Positions 29,675 through 40,060 of a DNA stretch of 64,000 nucleotides are shown here, piece by piece. A program made the position numbers and the translations under genes. The notes under the pieces were generated by a model. The model ran no database searches, had not been told where the DNA came from, and saw nothing but the letters and a program-made list of their open reading frames with translations. The stretch's first letter is position 1. Every line of letters begins with the position of its first letter. Source of the stretch: Deltaproteobacteria bacterium (GTDB taxonomy: Bacteria; Myxococcota_A; UBA9042; PHBI01); NCBI GenBank assembly GCA_020632715.1, contig JACKFA010000009.1, positions 372,001 to 436,000 on the forward strand, in the 5' to 3' direction.

Positions 29675-30127
29675 TCAGCGCCCGCGCTTGACGGCGTGCG
29701 CGAGCGCGTCGAGCCGGTTCAGGAACGCCGACCGGTCCTGCTTCGTGAACGGCGGCGGCCCCCCGGTCTGGACGCCCATCTCGCGGAGCTGCGAGGAGAG
29801 CTCGCGCGACGCGAGCGCGTCGCCGATGCCCTCCGCGTCGAACTCCCGCCCCCGCGGCCCGAGGACCCGCGCCCCGCGCGCGAGCGCCCGCGACGCGAGC
29901 GGGATGTCCGCCGTGATCACGATGTCGCCCGGCCCGGCGCGCTCGGCGATCCAGTCGTCCGCCGAGTCCTCGCCGCGCTTCACCGTGACGAGCTTCACAT
30001 CCCCCTCGCGCGGGGTCTGGATGTACTGGTTCGCGACCACCCACACGGGGAACCCGTGCCGGAGCGCCACGCGGTACGTCTCGTCCTTCACCGGACAGGC
30101 GTCCGCGTCGATGTAGACCTCGAGCAT
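29675..30127 (-). CDS. YaiI/YqxD family protein (DUF188)
   Basis: 150 residues, the usual length of this family. The N-terminal EVYIDADACPVKDE with acidic residues, VVANQYIQTP, ADDWIAERAGPGDIVITADIPLA in outline and GGPPPFTKQDR.AFLN.LD match the DUF188 (PIN-like) pattern. Molecular function is not established; the acidic residues resemble PIN-fold nucleases. Convergent with the PLP enzyme, with only three bases between the two stop codons. Confidence 0.9.
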   Translation of the reverse strand: MLEVYIDADACPVKDETYRVALRHGFPVWVVANQYIQTPREGDVKLVTVKRGEDSADDWIAERAGPGDIVITADIPLASRALARGARVLGPRGREFDAEGIGDALASRELSSQLREMGVQTGGPPPFTKQDRSAFLNRLDALAHAVKRGR

Positions 30128-30185
30128 GCGCCCCTCCGAGCGAGGCGCCGACCCTACACCATTCGCGCCCGCCGCGCCGCGCCCA

Positions 30186-32474
30186 TCACGGCGCCGCCGC
30201 CTCGCTCGGGAGCTCCGTCCGGTACGGCGCGAGCCACGTCGGGTAGCCGGGGGGCGGCGTGTCCTCGTCGAAGCGCGCCGCCCAGGCGGCGTCGTCGAGG
30301 CGCGCGCTCGCCGGCGTCTGGACCTCGTAGTACGTCGTCACCGGGCCGACGTAGATCGCCCGGTCCCCGCCGTGGTCGATCGCGACGATCGCGAGGTCGA
30401 CGCCCCCGGTCGCCGCCGCGAGCACCGTCGCCGTGTGCGCGTCCGTGTGGACGTCCGCGATGGTCGGGCGCACCGCGAGCGCCCGCCCGTCGTCGCGGCC
30501 CGCGCGGTAGACGAGGTCCATATACCAGCCGTCCCAGGTGATGGTCGGCATGTAGTCGTCGTCGCCGCTGTCGTGCTGCTGCACCGTGTGCCTCAGGAAC
30601 CGCTGCTCGGCCTTCGTGAAGGGCTCGCCGGCGAGCTCCTTCCGCGCGAGCGACGCGAGCCGCTCGAGGTGCCCCGCGAAGCGCGCGTAGTAGCCGATGA
30701 TCGGCCGGAGCGCGCGCCGGACGCGCGCGTCCTTCGCCGGCAGCGCCCGGAGCCGCCCCGCCGCGAGCCGCGCGAACCCGGCGAACGCGTCGTAGAACGC
30801 CGGATAGGGCTCGACGTACGCGAGCGGGTACACGCAGCCCCCCTCGGAGCTATAGCTCTCCTGCGTGTAGAGGACGGTCGCGTGCCGGAGCGCCGCCCAG
30901 CTCGCGAGCTGCGTGGCGAGCGTCTTCTTCGCCCAGCCGCCGCGCGTCATCACCTCGGGCGCGTAGGGCCCCGCCGGCGGCGCGTTCAGCGTCCGGAGCG
31001 CCCCGAGCCAGACGTCGTAGAGGCTCGCCCCCCACGCCTCCGGCGGCCGCGCCCCGGCGACGTCCCGCAGCGCGGCGAGGTTGGCGCCGTGGTGCCAGCG
31101 GTCGATCTCGGGCTTGAGGAGCAAGGCGGCGAGCGGGTTCCCGAGCACCGCCATCACGTCGAGCCCGCTCGGGAGACGCCGGAGCTGCTTCTCCCCCTTG
31201 AACACGATGTCGTCGTAGACCACGTGCGAGAGCGCGAACGCGTCGAACGAGAACCGCTGCCCGAGCAGCTGCACGAACGGCGGCGGCATCGCGTGCGCGG
31301 GGTCCGCGAGCTCGCTCCGGACGATCTGGCTCCGGATCCGCGGCCGCCCGAGGCCCTCCGCGTCGAGCGTGTCCGCCACGCGCGCGAGCGCGGCGTCGTC
31401 GAGGAGGTCCCGGGGCCCGGCGACCCCCGACCGCCGCATCACGCCGAGGAGCCCGCGCAGATCCAGGTCGCCGCTCCCGCCGGCGTAGAGATCCACGATC
31501 CCCGTGACCGCCGCGAGCGCGTCCCCCGCGCCGCTCCGCTCGAGCGCGAGCGCGAGGAGGCCCGCCGCGCGCAGCTGCCGCGGCACGTCGAGCCGGAAGC
31601 CGAGATCCGCCCGGCCGAGCCACATCATCGCCCGGAAGTAGCGCCCGAGCGCCGCCGAGCGCGTGTAGTGCCCCCGGAGGCGGAGCTGCGACCAGTCGAC
31701 CTGCCGCTTCGCGCCCCAGAGCTCCGTCGCGAGCTCACCGTTGTCGAGCGCGCCGCCGTCGATGGCCGCGAGGAGCGCTTCCACCGCGGTCGCGTCCGCG
31801 TAGCGCGCCGGGAGCCGCGTCAGCGTCGGGAGCGCGTCGCCGAGCTCGGGGGAGCGGTCCGCGTCGCCCTCCTCCGGCGCGAGCAGGTCGCGCGCGACCG
31901 TGAGGTAGAGGTCCACGTCCTCGGCGGCCTCGTCGAGCCCCCGCGCCCCCGTCACGAGCCGCGGCAGCGCGTCCTGCGCGCGCCGGAGCGCGTCGCCGAG
32001 GAGCGGCGCGAGGGCGCCCTGCTCGAGATCCGCGAGGACGTCGTCGTGACTCCGACCCACGGCGTCGAGGATCGCGTCGGTCGTGACGAGCACGGGCAGA
32101 TCGCGCGTGAACACGTCGCGGAAGACGGTCGCCGCGGTGCGTGCCCAGGGGGGCCTCGCGAGGACGAAGCCCTCGCGCGCGAGCTGCGCCTTCGCCGCGT
32201 CCGTGAGCGCGAGCTTCTTCGCGACGTCGTCGTAGTAGCGGGCGGTCGCGGGGTCGAACGAGAGCGCGCCGTCCTTCGGCGCCTCGGCGGGCAGGGACCA
32301 GAGCGCCGCGAGCCCGGCCCACCCGAGGTCGCGGTACCTCCCGAGCGTCGAGAGGAACGCCTCGTGCTCGTCGAACGGCGCGGACGCGGCGGGAGCCGGC
32401 GCGGCGGCGTGGGCGAGCGGCGACGCGGCCGTGAGCGAGAGCAGCGCGGCGACCGCCGCGACGGGGCGTGACAT
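30186..32474 (-). CDS. exported DUF3160-domain protein
   Basis: 762 residues. A cleavable signal peptide (about 1-23, ending AHA-AA) is followed by a long all-alpha-looking protein; the segment FTRDLPVLVTTDAILDAVGRSHDDVL is the typical DUF3160 start, and DWSQLRLRGHYT, YYARFAGHLERL and RTADVHTDA-like features follow. Function of DUF3160 is unknown; such proteins are usually exported and found in myxobacteria and Planctomycetes. It stands alone between a DUF188 gene and groESL, with a 288-base gap to groES. Confidence 0.85.
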   Translation of the reverse strand: MSRPVAAVAALLSLTAASPLAHAAAPAPAASAPFDEHEAFLSTLGRYRDLGWAGLAALWSLPAEAPKDGALSFDPATARYYDDVAKKLALTDAAKAQLAREGFVLARPPWARTAATVFRDVFTRDLPVLVTTDAILDAVGRSHDDVLADLEQGALAPLLGDALRRAQDALPRLVTGARGLDEAAEDVDLYLTVARDLLAPEEGDADRSPELGDALPTLTRLPARYADATAVEALLAAIDGGALDNGELATELWGAKRQVDWSQLRLRGHYTRSAALGRYFRAMMWLGRADLGFRLDVPRQLRAAGLLALALERSGAGDALAAVTGIVDLYAGGSGDLDLRGLLGVMRRSGVAGPRDLLDDAALARVADTLDAEGLGRPRIRSQIVRSELADPAHAMPPPFVQLLGQRFSFDAFALSHVVYDDIVFKGEKQLRRLPSGLDVMAVLGNPLAALLLKPEIDRWHHGANLAALRDVAGARPPEAWGASLYDVWLGALRTLNAPPAGPYAPEVMTRGGWAKKTLATQLASWAALRHATVLYTQESYSSEGGCVYPLAYVEPYPAFYDAFAGFARLAAGRLRALPAKDARVRRALRPIIGYYARFAGHLERLASLARKELAGEPFTKAEQRFLRHTVQQHDSGDDDYMPTITWDGWYMDLVYRAGRDDGRALAVRPTIADVHTDAHTATVLAAATGGVDLAIVAIDHGGDRAIYVGPVTTYYEVQTPASARLDDAAWAARFDEDTPPPGYPTWLAPYRTELPSEAAAP

Positions 32475-32648
32475 GGTGACCTCCGGGCAGGCGTGGGCCG
32501 CCGCCGACCGCCGCGCGACGAGGCGCGACGGCGGCGCGCGGTCCGCTCGGGAGGACAGCCGACCCGCGCGACTTCTTCCGCCGGCGTGAAGTGAACGCCG
32601 TTCAAACCGCGCGCGCGCGGCGCGACGGCGCGACCATCCCCCTTCCTG

Positions 32649-32676
32649 TTGACGGCGGGGCGGTCGTGGTTATCGT
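32649..32676 (+). promoter_or_regulatory. sigma70-like promoter of groESL
   Basis: TTGACG (32649-32654) and TATCGT (32671-32676), 16 bases apart. The expected transcription start is about 32683, placing the CIRCE operator at the very start of the transcript. Confidence 0.7.
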
Positions 32677-32685
32677 AGCGCCGCG

Positions 32686-32712
32686 CTGGCACTCGACAGT
32701 GTCGAGTGCTAA
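32686..32712 (+). promoter_or_regulatory. CIRCE operator (HrcA site)
   Basis: CTGGCACTC-N9-GAGTGCTAA, the canonical layout of TTAGCACTC-N9-GAGTGCTAA with two changes in the outer bases of the left arm. The inner parts extend the palindrome: GCACTCGACA and TGTCGAGTGC pair perfectly with one central base. It implies repression of groESL by HrcA, whose gene is not in this window. Confidence 0.92.
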
Positions 32713-32762
32713 GCCCCAAACACGTATCAACTCGCACACTTGCAAGAGCCAGGAGGCCACGT

Positions 32763-33050
32763 ATGAAGGTTCGCCCCCTTCATGACCGCGTGATCGTGAA
32801 GCGCGTCGAGGAAGAGCAGATCTCGCGCGGCGGGATCATCATCCCGGACACGGCGAAGGAGAAGCCCATCCGCGGGCGCATCGTCGCCACGGGTCCGGGG
32901 CGCCGCCTCGACTCGGGTGAGGTGCGCGGGCTCACCGTCAAGGAGGGGGACATCGTCCTCTTCAGCAAGTACGGCGGGACCGACGTCAAGATCGACGGCG
33001 AGGACCACCTCATCCTCCGCGAGGACGACATCCTCGGCATCGTCGGCTAG
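32763..33050 (+). CDS. groES: co-chaperonin GroES
   Basis: 95 residues, normal length, beginning with KVRPLHDRVIVKR and containing the mobile loop region around SRGGIIIPDTAKEKP and the C-terminal DGEDHLILREDDILGIV. Forms the heptameric lid on GroEL. ATG preceded by AGGAGG. Transcribed from the CIRCE-controlled promoter together with groEL. Confidence 0.97.
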   Translation: MKVRPLHDRVIVKRVEEEQISRGGIIIPDTAKEKPIRGRIVATGPGRRLDSGEVRGLTVKEGDIVLFSKYGGTDVKIDGEDHLILREDDILGIVG

Positions 33051-33135
33051 CCGACCCGCCCCACCGAACCCGCCGCGCCGGCTGGGACACGGCCGCGCGG
33101 CGCCCCCATCTCCGAATCGAGAAGGAAGACAGGAC

Positions 33136-34794
<1,659 letters not shown>

Positions 34795-34805
34795 CTAGCA
34801 ATCGG

Positions 34806-34891
34806 GCCTCGGGGGGCCGGAGCCGGAGCGGGCCCGACCAAGGCGCCGAAGGCGCCGACTCGGGCACGCGCAGGCGCAGGACCCCCGAGGC
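34806..34891 (+). other. long-range inverted repeat just after groEL
   Basis: GCCTCGGGGG at 34806-34815 is inverted at 34882-34891 (CCCCCGAGGC), with a 66-base Gly/Cys-codon-like, G/C-rich loop that contains a doubled AAGGCGCCG. The arms could close a stem in the groEL 3' untranslated region. It precedes the stronger hairpin at 34926. Confidence 0.5.
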
Positions 34892-34925
34892 TAGCGGCGC
34901 GAAAGCCAAACCCGCCTTCGCAACC

Positions 34926-34989
34926 GCACAACGAGAGCCGCGGAGACCAAGCGTCTTCGCGGCTCTCGCGCGTTGTGCAACCGCACAAC
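34926..34989 (+). terminator. strong stem-loop downstream of groEL
   Basis: The inner stem pairs 34932-34947 with 34953-34968 (16-base arms, one mismatch, loop CAAGC) around CGAGAGCCGCG / CGCGGCTCTCG. The same structure is extended outwards by GCACAAC (34926-34932) pairing with GTTGTGC (34972-34978). The right flank repeats CAACCGCACAAC and can form an alternative small hairpin (GTTGTGC / GCACAAC, 34972-34989). There is no U-tract, as usual in such GC-rich genomes. The likely role is transcript end of groESL. Confidence 0.7.
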
Positions 34990-35185
34990 ACCACCACCCG
35001 AACCCGACCTCGCCCGGCGTCCCGGCCACCGCCGCGCACGCGCCGACGCCCCCGCGCCGTCCACGAGCACACGACGCCCCCGACGCCGCGCCACGCCTCG
35101 CCCGCCGGGCGCCCGAGCGTCTTGCCTTCCGGGCCGCGAGGTGCTACGTCGCCAGCCTGTTTCGCACGCCTGGGAGCACCCCCCG

Positions 35186-37060
35186 ATGCGCTTCTTCCGC
35201 GACGCCTTGGCGTTCTCGACCCTCGTCTCCGCTGCTTTCCTCCTCGCGCAGGCCCCGGCCGTCGCCGCCGAGCCCGATCCCGACGAGGCGGTTGCCCCCG
35301 AGGAGACGCCGGCCCCCGTCGATCCGCCGCCGGCCCAGCCGACCGCGCCGCCGACCGAGAAGGCCGAGGCGAAGAAGAAAGACGACCTCGACAAGCTCCT
35401 CGAGCACGCGAGCCCCGGCGGCGGCCTCCTCGGCGGCTGGGGTGACCGCTACACCGAGCGCGAGCGCAGCTTCCCGTACGTCGAGCACCACGGCTACTTC
35501 CGCTTCCGCGCCGACTTCTTCCACAACGGCCACCTCTCGACCGTGATCCCCGGCGACGCCGGCTCCGGCACGAGCGGGATCCCGGCGCCGCTCACCGAGA
35601 ACGCCTACAACAACAGCGACAGCGACGTGTCGTCGCAGGTCGGCACCGAGGACGCGAAGGTCATCGCCTCGGCGAACATCCGCTTCCGCTACCAGCCGAC
35701 CTTCCACGTCGCCGAGTCGCTCCGCATCAAGGCGACCTTCGACATCCTCGACAACCTCGTCCTCGGCTCGACCCCGGACTTCGCCGGCAACTCGGCCCGC
35801 CCGGACGTCCCGCTCTCCGCGTTCGCGCAGTCGCAGGCCCCGCCGTCCGCCGGCGTCAACGGCTTCTCCGACTCGATCCGCGTGAAGGAGGCCTACGGCG
35901 AGTTCCAGCCGGCCTTCCTCATCCGCGTCGGCCGCCAGGCGTCGAGCTGGGGCCTCGGGATCCTCGCGAACCCGGGCAACGAGGTCGACAGCGACTTCGG
36001 CGACTACACCGACCGCGCCCTCCTCCTGTTCAAGGTCTTCGGCGTCTACGTCGCCGGCATGTGGGACTACGTCTACAGCGGTGCGGTCACCGACGACCCG
36101 ACCCAGAACTTCGGCCAGCCGAAGGACCTCGGCAACGCCGACGACGTGAGCCAGTACACCGTCGCCATCTTCCAGCGCCCGCTCTCCGAGAAGGACCAGG
36201 CCGAGCGCCGCGTGTCCGTCTACGAGAAGTTCGAGCCGGCCTTCGACTGGGGCATCTACAGCGTCTTCCGCTCGCAGGACTTCGACCTCGACCTCGACAG
36301 CCAGAAGCTCGTCCTCCAGCAGGGGGGGCTGCCCGCCTACGACAACATCGGCCTCGTCCCGCGCAACGCCTTCGTCGTCATCCCCGACCTCTGGCTCCGC
36401 TACGAGCAGCGCTTCGACTTCATGAGCGGGATCCGCGTCGAGCTCGAGATCGCCGGCATCATCGGCAGCATCGACAACATCAAGTCCGAGCTCGGCAGCG
36501 GCACCTCGTCGCGCGACATCCAGCAGTTCGGCGGCGCCCTCGAGATCCAGTACAACTACGACCGCCTCGACATCGGCCTCGACGCCGGCTTCGCGACGGG
36601 CGACTCCGCCGAGGGCTTCGGCGTCCTCGACCGCAACACCCTCTCGGAGCCCGACGGCTCGCCGAACACGAAGGTCACGAACTTCAAGTTCGACCGCGAC
36701 TACCACGTCGACCTGCTGCTCTTCCGCGAGGTCATCGGCACGGTCACGAACGCCGTCTACATCAAGCCCTGGATCGCCTACGACCTCTTCGAGGGCCCGG
36801 AGGACACGCTCGGCTTCCGCCTCGACATCGAGTACGCGCAGGCGCTCGAGTCGGCCGCGACCCCCGGCAACTCCTCCTTCCTCGGTTTCGAGGGCGACAT
36901 CCGCGCCTACTACCACGACAAGTCGGGCTTCATGTTCGACCTCGAGATGGGCTTCCTCTTCCCCGGCGGCGCCTTCGACTACCGCCCGGTCGACAACACC
37001 AACAACCGCGACGCGGAGTTCGCCTTCACGCTCCAGTCGCGCCTCACGATGAAGTTCTGA
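35186..37060 (+). CDS. outer-membrane beta-barrel protein
   Basis: 624 residues. Signal peptide (about 1-27, ending AVAA), a Pro/Ala/Glu-rich spacer and a short coiled stretch to about 75, then a long beta-rich barrel with alternating aromatic strands (GYFRFRADFF, IRFRYQPTFHV, LWLRYEQRFDF, and a C-terminal strand ending in LQSRLTMKF). The terminal Phe fits assembly by the BAM complex. It looks like the myxobacterial outer-membrane family known to me as TIGR04551, a match from memory that needs a search. No substrate is known. It lies two bases upstream of argH. Confidence 0.8.
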   Translation: MRFFRDALAFSTLVSAAFLLAQAPAVAAEPDPDEAVAPEETPAPVDPPPAQPTAPPTEKAEAKKKDDLDKLLEHASPGGGLLGGWGDRYTERERSFPYVEHHGYFRFRADFFHNGHLSTVIPGDAGSGTSGIPAPLTENAYNNSDSDVSSQVGTEDAKVIASANIRFRYQPTFHVAESLRIKATFDILDNLVLGSTPDFAGNSARPDVPLSAFAQSQAPPSAGVNGFSDSIRVKEAYGEFQPAFLIRVGRQASSWGLGILANPGNEVDSDFGDYTDRALLLFKVFGVYVAGMWDYVYSGAVTDDPTQNFGQPKDLGNADDVSQYTVAIFQRPLSEKDQAERRVSVYEKFEPAFDWGIYSVFRSQDFDLDLDSQKLVLQQGGLPAYDNIGLVPRNAFVVIPDLWLRYEQRFDFMSGIRVELEIAGIIGSIDNIKSELGSGTSSRDIQQFGGALEIQYNYDRLDIGLDAGFATGDSAEGFGVLDRNTLSEPDGSPNTKVTNFKFDRDYHVDLLLFREVIGTVTNAVYIKPWIAYDLFEGPEDTLGFRLDIEYAQALESAATPGNSSFLGFEGDIRAYYHDKSGFMFDLEMGFLFPGGAFDYRPVDNTNNRDAEFAFTLQSRLTMKF

Positions 37061-37062
37061 GC

Positions 37063-38559
37063 GTGGCGACGCCTCCGGACGCGGGCGGCTCGGCCGGCGC
37101 GAGCTCGGCGTGGGGCGGGCGCTTCTCGGGCGCCACGGCGGACATCGTCCAGGCGATGAACGCGTCGGTCGGCTTCGACCAGGCGCTCGCCCTCGAGGAC
37201 ATCGCGGGATCCGTCGCGCACTCGCGGATGCTCGCCGCGCAGGGGCTCATGAGCGCCGCCGAGCAGGCCGAGATCGAGGGCGGCCTCGCCGCCATCGCGG
37301 CCGAGATCCGAGGGGGCCGCTTCGCCTGGTCGGTCGCCCGCGAGGACGTCCACATGAACGTCGAGGGCGCGCTCGCCGACCGCATCGGGCGCGCCGCCGG
37401 GAAGCTCCACACGGGGCGCAGCCGGAACGACCAGGTCGCGCTCGACCTCCGCCTCTGGCTCCGCCGCGAGCTGACGGAGCTCGGCGAGGCCGTCGCCGCC
37501 GCCGTCAGCGCGCTCACGGGGGGCGCGGAGGCCCACACCGGCACGCTCATGCCGGGGTACACCCACCTCCAGCGCGCGCAGCCCATCACCTTCGGCCACC
37601 ACCTGATGGCCTACGCGGCGATGTTCCTGCGCGACCTCGACCGGCTCCTCGACGCTCGCCGGCGCGCGGCGGTGCTGCCGCTCGGCTCGGGCGCGCTCGC
37701 GGGCTCCCCGCTCCCGCTCGATCGCCACCGTGTCGCCGCCGAGCTCGAGCTCGACGCCATCACGTGGAACAGCCTCGACGGCGTCTCGGACCGCGATCCG
37801 GCCCTCGAGACGCTCTCGGCGCTCTCGATCCTGATGGTCCACGTCTCGCGGCTCGGCGAGGAGCTCGTCCTCTGGACCTCGCAGGAGTTCGGCTTCGTCG
37901 AGCTCAGCGACGCCTTCTGCACGGGCTCGAGCCTGATGCCGCAGAAGAAGAACCCGGACATCCCGGAGCTCCTCCGCGGCAAGGCCGGGCGCGTCTTCGG
38001 CGCGCTCCAGGCGCTGCTCGTCACGATGAAGGGCCTCCCGCTCGCCTACAACAAGGACATGCAGGAGGACAAGGAGCCGCTCTTCGACGCGATGGCGACG
38101 GCGCGCGCGTGCGTCGGGATCCTCCCCGACCTCCTCGGCGCGATGACGGTCCGCGAGGACCGCATGAAGACCGCCCTCGCCGACGGCTTCCTGCTCGCGA
38201 CCGACCTCGCCGACTACCTGACCGACAAGGGCGTCCCCTTCCGCGAGGCGCACCACGCGGTCGGCCACGTCGTGGCGCACTGCGTCGCGACGCGGCGGCG
38301 CCTCGAGGACCTCGACGCCGACGCGCTCCACGCGCTCGACGAGAACTTCGGGCCAGACGCGCTCGCGGTCCTCGACGCGGCCCGCTCCGTCGCGCGTCGC
38401 TCGCTCCCGGGCGGCCCCGCGCCGGCGGCGGTCGAGGCGGCGCTCGGGCAGGCACGCGCGGCCCTCGCGGCGCTCCGCGAGCGGCTCGGCGCGGGCGGTC
38501 CCTCGGCCATCGAGCGGGCGCTGGCCGCGGGCGAGGCGCTCCCCGCGGCGCGGGGATGA
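37063..38559 (+). CDS. argH: argininosuccinate lyase
   Basis: 498 residues (typical about 460; the first 15 or so and the C-terminal Ala/Arg-rich tail make the difference). It splits argininosuccinate into arginine and fumarate. Motifs seen are WGGRFSG, EDVHMNVE, HTGRSRNDQVALD, TLMPGYTHLQRAQPI and the family signature GSSLMPQKKNPD containing the catalytic Ser loop. The GTG start directly follows the barrel gene; its stop overlaps the lysA start. Confidence 0.96.
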   Translation: MATPPDAGGSAGASSAWGGRFSGATADIVQAMNASVGFDQALALEDIAGSVAHSRMLAAQGLMSAAEQAEIEGGLAAIAAEIRGGRFAWSVAREDVHMNVEGALADRIGRAAGKLHTGRSRNDQVALDLRLWLRRELTELGEAVAAAVSALTGGAEAHTGTLMPGYTHLQRAQPITFGHHLMAYAAMFLRDLDRLLDARRRAAVLPLGSGALAGSPLPLDRHRVAAELELDAITWNSLDGVSDRDPALETLSALSILMVHVSRLGEELVLWTSQEFGFVELSDAFCTGSSLMPQKKNPDIPELLRGKAGRVFGALQALLVTMKGLPLAYNKDMQEDKEPLFDAMATARACVGILPDLLGAMTVREDRMKTALADGFLLATDLADYLTDKGVPFREAHHAVGHVVAHCVATRRRLEDLDADALHALDENFGPDALAVLDAARSVARRSLPGGPAPAAVEAALGQARAALAALRERLGAGGPSAIERALAAGEALPAARG

Positions 38560-39827
38560 ACCATTTCCACCGCGGCCCGGACGGCGCGCTCTGGGCGGAG
38601 GACGTGCCGCTCGAGCAAGTCGCGGCCGAGGTCGGGACGCCCACCTACGTCTACAGCCGCGCCACCATCGAGCGACACTACAGGGCGTTCGACGCGGCCT
38701 GGGCGAGCGTGCCGCACCTCGTCTGCTTCGCGGTCAAGGCGTGCTCGAACCTCGCGGTCCTGAACCTGCTCGCGCGGCTCGGGGCGGGCTTCGACATCGT
38801 GTCGCTGGGCGAGCTCGAGCGCGTCCTGCGCGCGGGCGGGAGCCCGGACCGGGTGGTCTTCTCGGGGGTCGGGAAGACGGTCCCGGAGCTCGAGCGGGCG
38901 CTGGCGGTGGGCGTCCGCTGCGTGAACGTCGAGAGCCCGGCGGAGCTCGCGATGCTCGACGAGGTCGCGCGGCGGCTCGGCGTGCGGGCGCCCGTGAGCC
39001 TGCGGGTGAACCCGGACGTCGACCCGAAGACGCACCCGTACATCGCGACCGGGCTCAAGCGGAACAAGTTCGGGATCCCCTACGACGCGGCGCTCCCCAC
39101 GTACGAGGACGCGATGGGGCGAGCCGGGATCGAGGTCGTCGGGCTCGACTTCCACATCGGGAGCCAGCTCGCCGAGACGGGGCCGTTCGTGGAGGCGACG
39201 GAGCGCATGGTCTCGCTCCTCGACGAGCTCCACGCGCGCGGGGTGCCCATCCGCCACCTCGACGTGGGCGGTGGGCTCGGGATCACCTACCGCGCGGAGG
39301 CGCCGCCCGAGCCGGCGGAGTACGCGGCGGCGGTGCTCGAGCGCATCGGCGACCGCGCGGTCGAGATCGTGACGGAGCCGGGGCGCGTCATCGTCGGGAA
39401 CGCGGGCGTCCTGCTGACGCGCTGCGTCTTGACGAAGGACAATGGCGAGACGCGCTTCGTCGTGGTGGACGCCGGCATGAACGACGCCATCCGCCCGGCG
39501 CTCTACAGCGCCTGGCACGACCTCGAGCCGGTGGCGCCGCCGCGCGCGGCGAGCGCCGTGGTGGACGTGGTCGGCCCGGTCTGCGAGAGCGGCGACTTCT
39601 TCGCGCGCGACCGGGAGCTCCCGGAGCTCGCCGCGGGCGAGCTGGTCGCGATGAGGAGCGCGGGCGCCTACGGCTTCGTGATGTCGTCGAACTACAACAG
39701 CCGCCCGCGCGCGGCCGAGGTGCTCGTGGACGGCGACCGCTACCACGTGGTGCGCGCGCGGGAGACGGTCGAGGACCTGATGCGCGGCGAGACGCTGCCG
39801 GACCTGGACGCCCCGCCCAGCGCGTAG
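38556..39827 (+). CDS. lysA: diaminopimelate decarboxylase
   Basis: 423 residues. PLP-dependent enzyme of the alanine racemase fold, last step of lysine synthesis. The PLP Lys is in FAVKACSNLA, HIGSQL and GGGLGI contact the phosphate, EPGRVIVGNAGVLLT is typical, and CESGDFF supplies the catalytic Cys from the other subunit. ATGA overlap with argH means coupled translation of an arginine and a lysine gene, an arrangement seen in several Proteobacteria. Confidence 0.96.
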   Translation: MNHFHRGPDGALWAEDVPLEQVAAEVGTPTYVYSRATIERHYRAFDAAWASVPHLVCFAVKACSNLAVLNLLARLGAGFDIVSLGELERVLRAGGSPDRVVFSGVGKTVPELERALAVGVRCVNVESPAELAMLDEVARRLGVRAPVSLRVNPDVDPKTHPYIATGLKRNKFGIPYDAALPTYEDAMGRAGIEVVGLDFHIGSQLAETGPFVEATERMVSLLDELHARGVPIRHLDVGGGLGITYRAEAPPEPAEYAAAVLERIGDRAVEIVTEPGRVIVGNAGVLLTRCVLTKDNGETRFVVVDAGMNDAIRPALYSAWHDLEPVAPPRAASAVVDVVGPVCESGDFFARDRELPELAAGELVAMRSAGAYGFVMSSNYNSRPRAAEVLVDGDRYHVVRARETVEDLMRGETLPDLDAPPSA

Positions 39828-39851
39828 GGCTGCGTCTCCAATCCGCTTTTC

Positions 39852-40022
39852 ACCACGGAGACACGGAGAACACGGAGGGAGCACGGAGAGCAGCTCCGCG
39901 GCGCCCTCCGCGCTCCGCGCCTGTCCCCGCAGGGCCACGGACCGCACCAACACCGAGACAACGAAGAGGATCTCGCGGAGCCCTCTCCGCCCGTCCTCCG
40001 TGTCTCCGTGTCTCCGTGGTCA
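39852..40022. repeat. CCACGGAGACACGG inverted repeat, locus 2
   Basis: Left arm 39852-39887 reads ACCACGGAGACACGG followed by further CACGGAGG units; the inverted right arm is 39991-40022, ending CTCCGTGTCTCCGTGGTCA. About 100 bases lie between the arms. It occupies the gap between lysA and the convergent vWA lipoprotein gene. Same core as locus 1 (2.2 kb) and locus 3 (63.5 kb). Confidence 0.85.
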
Positions 40023-40060
40023 CGCTCCCAGCGTCACGACTCCGTGAACCAGGGACAGCA

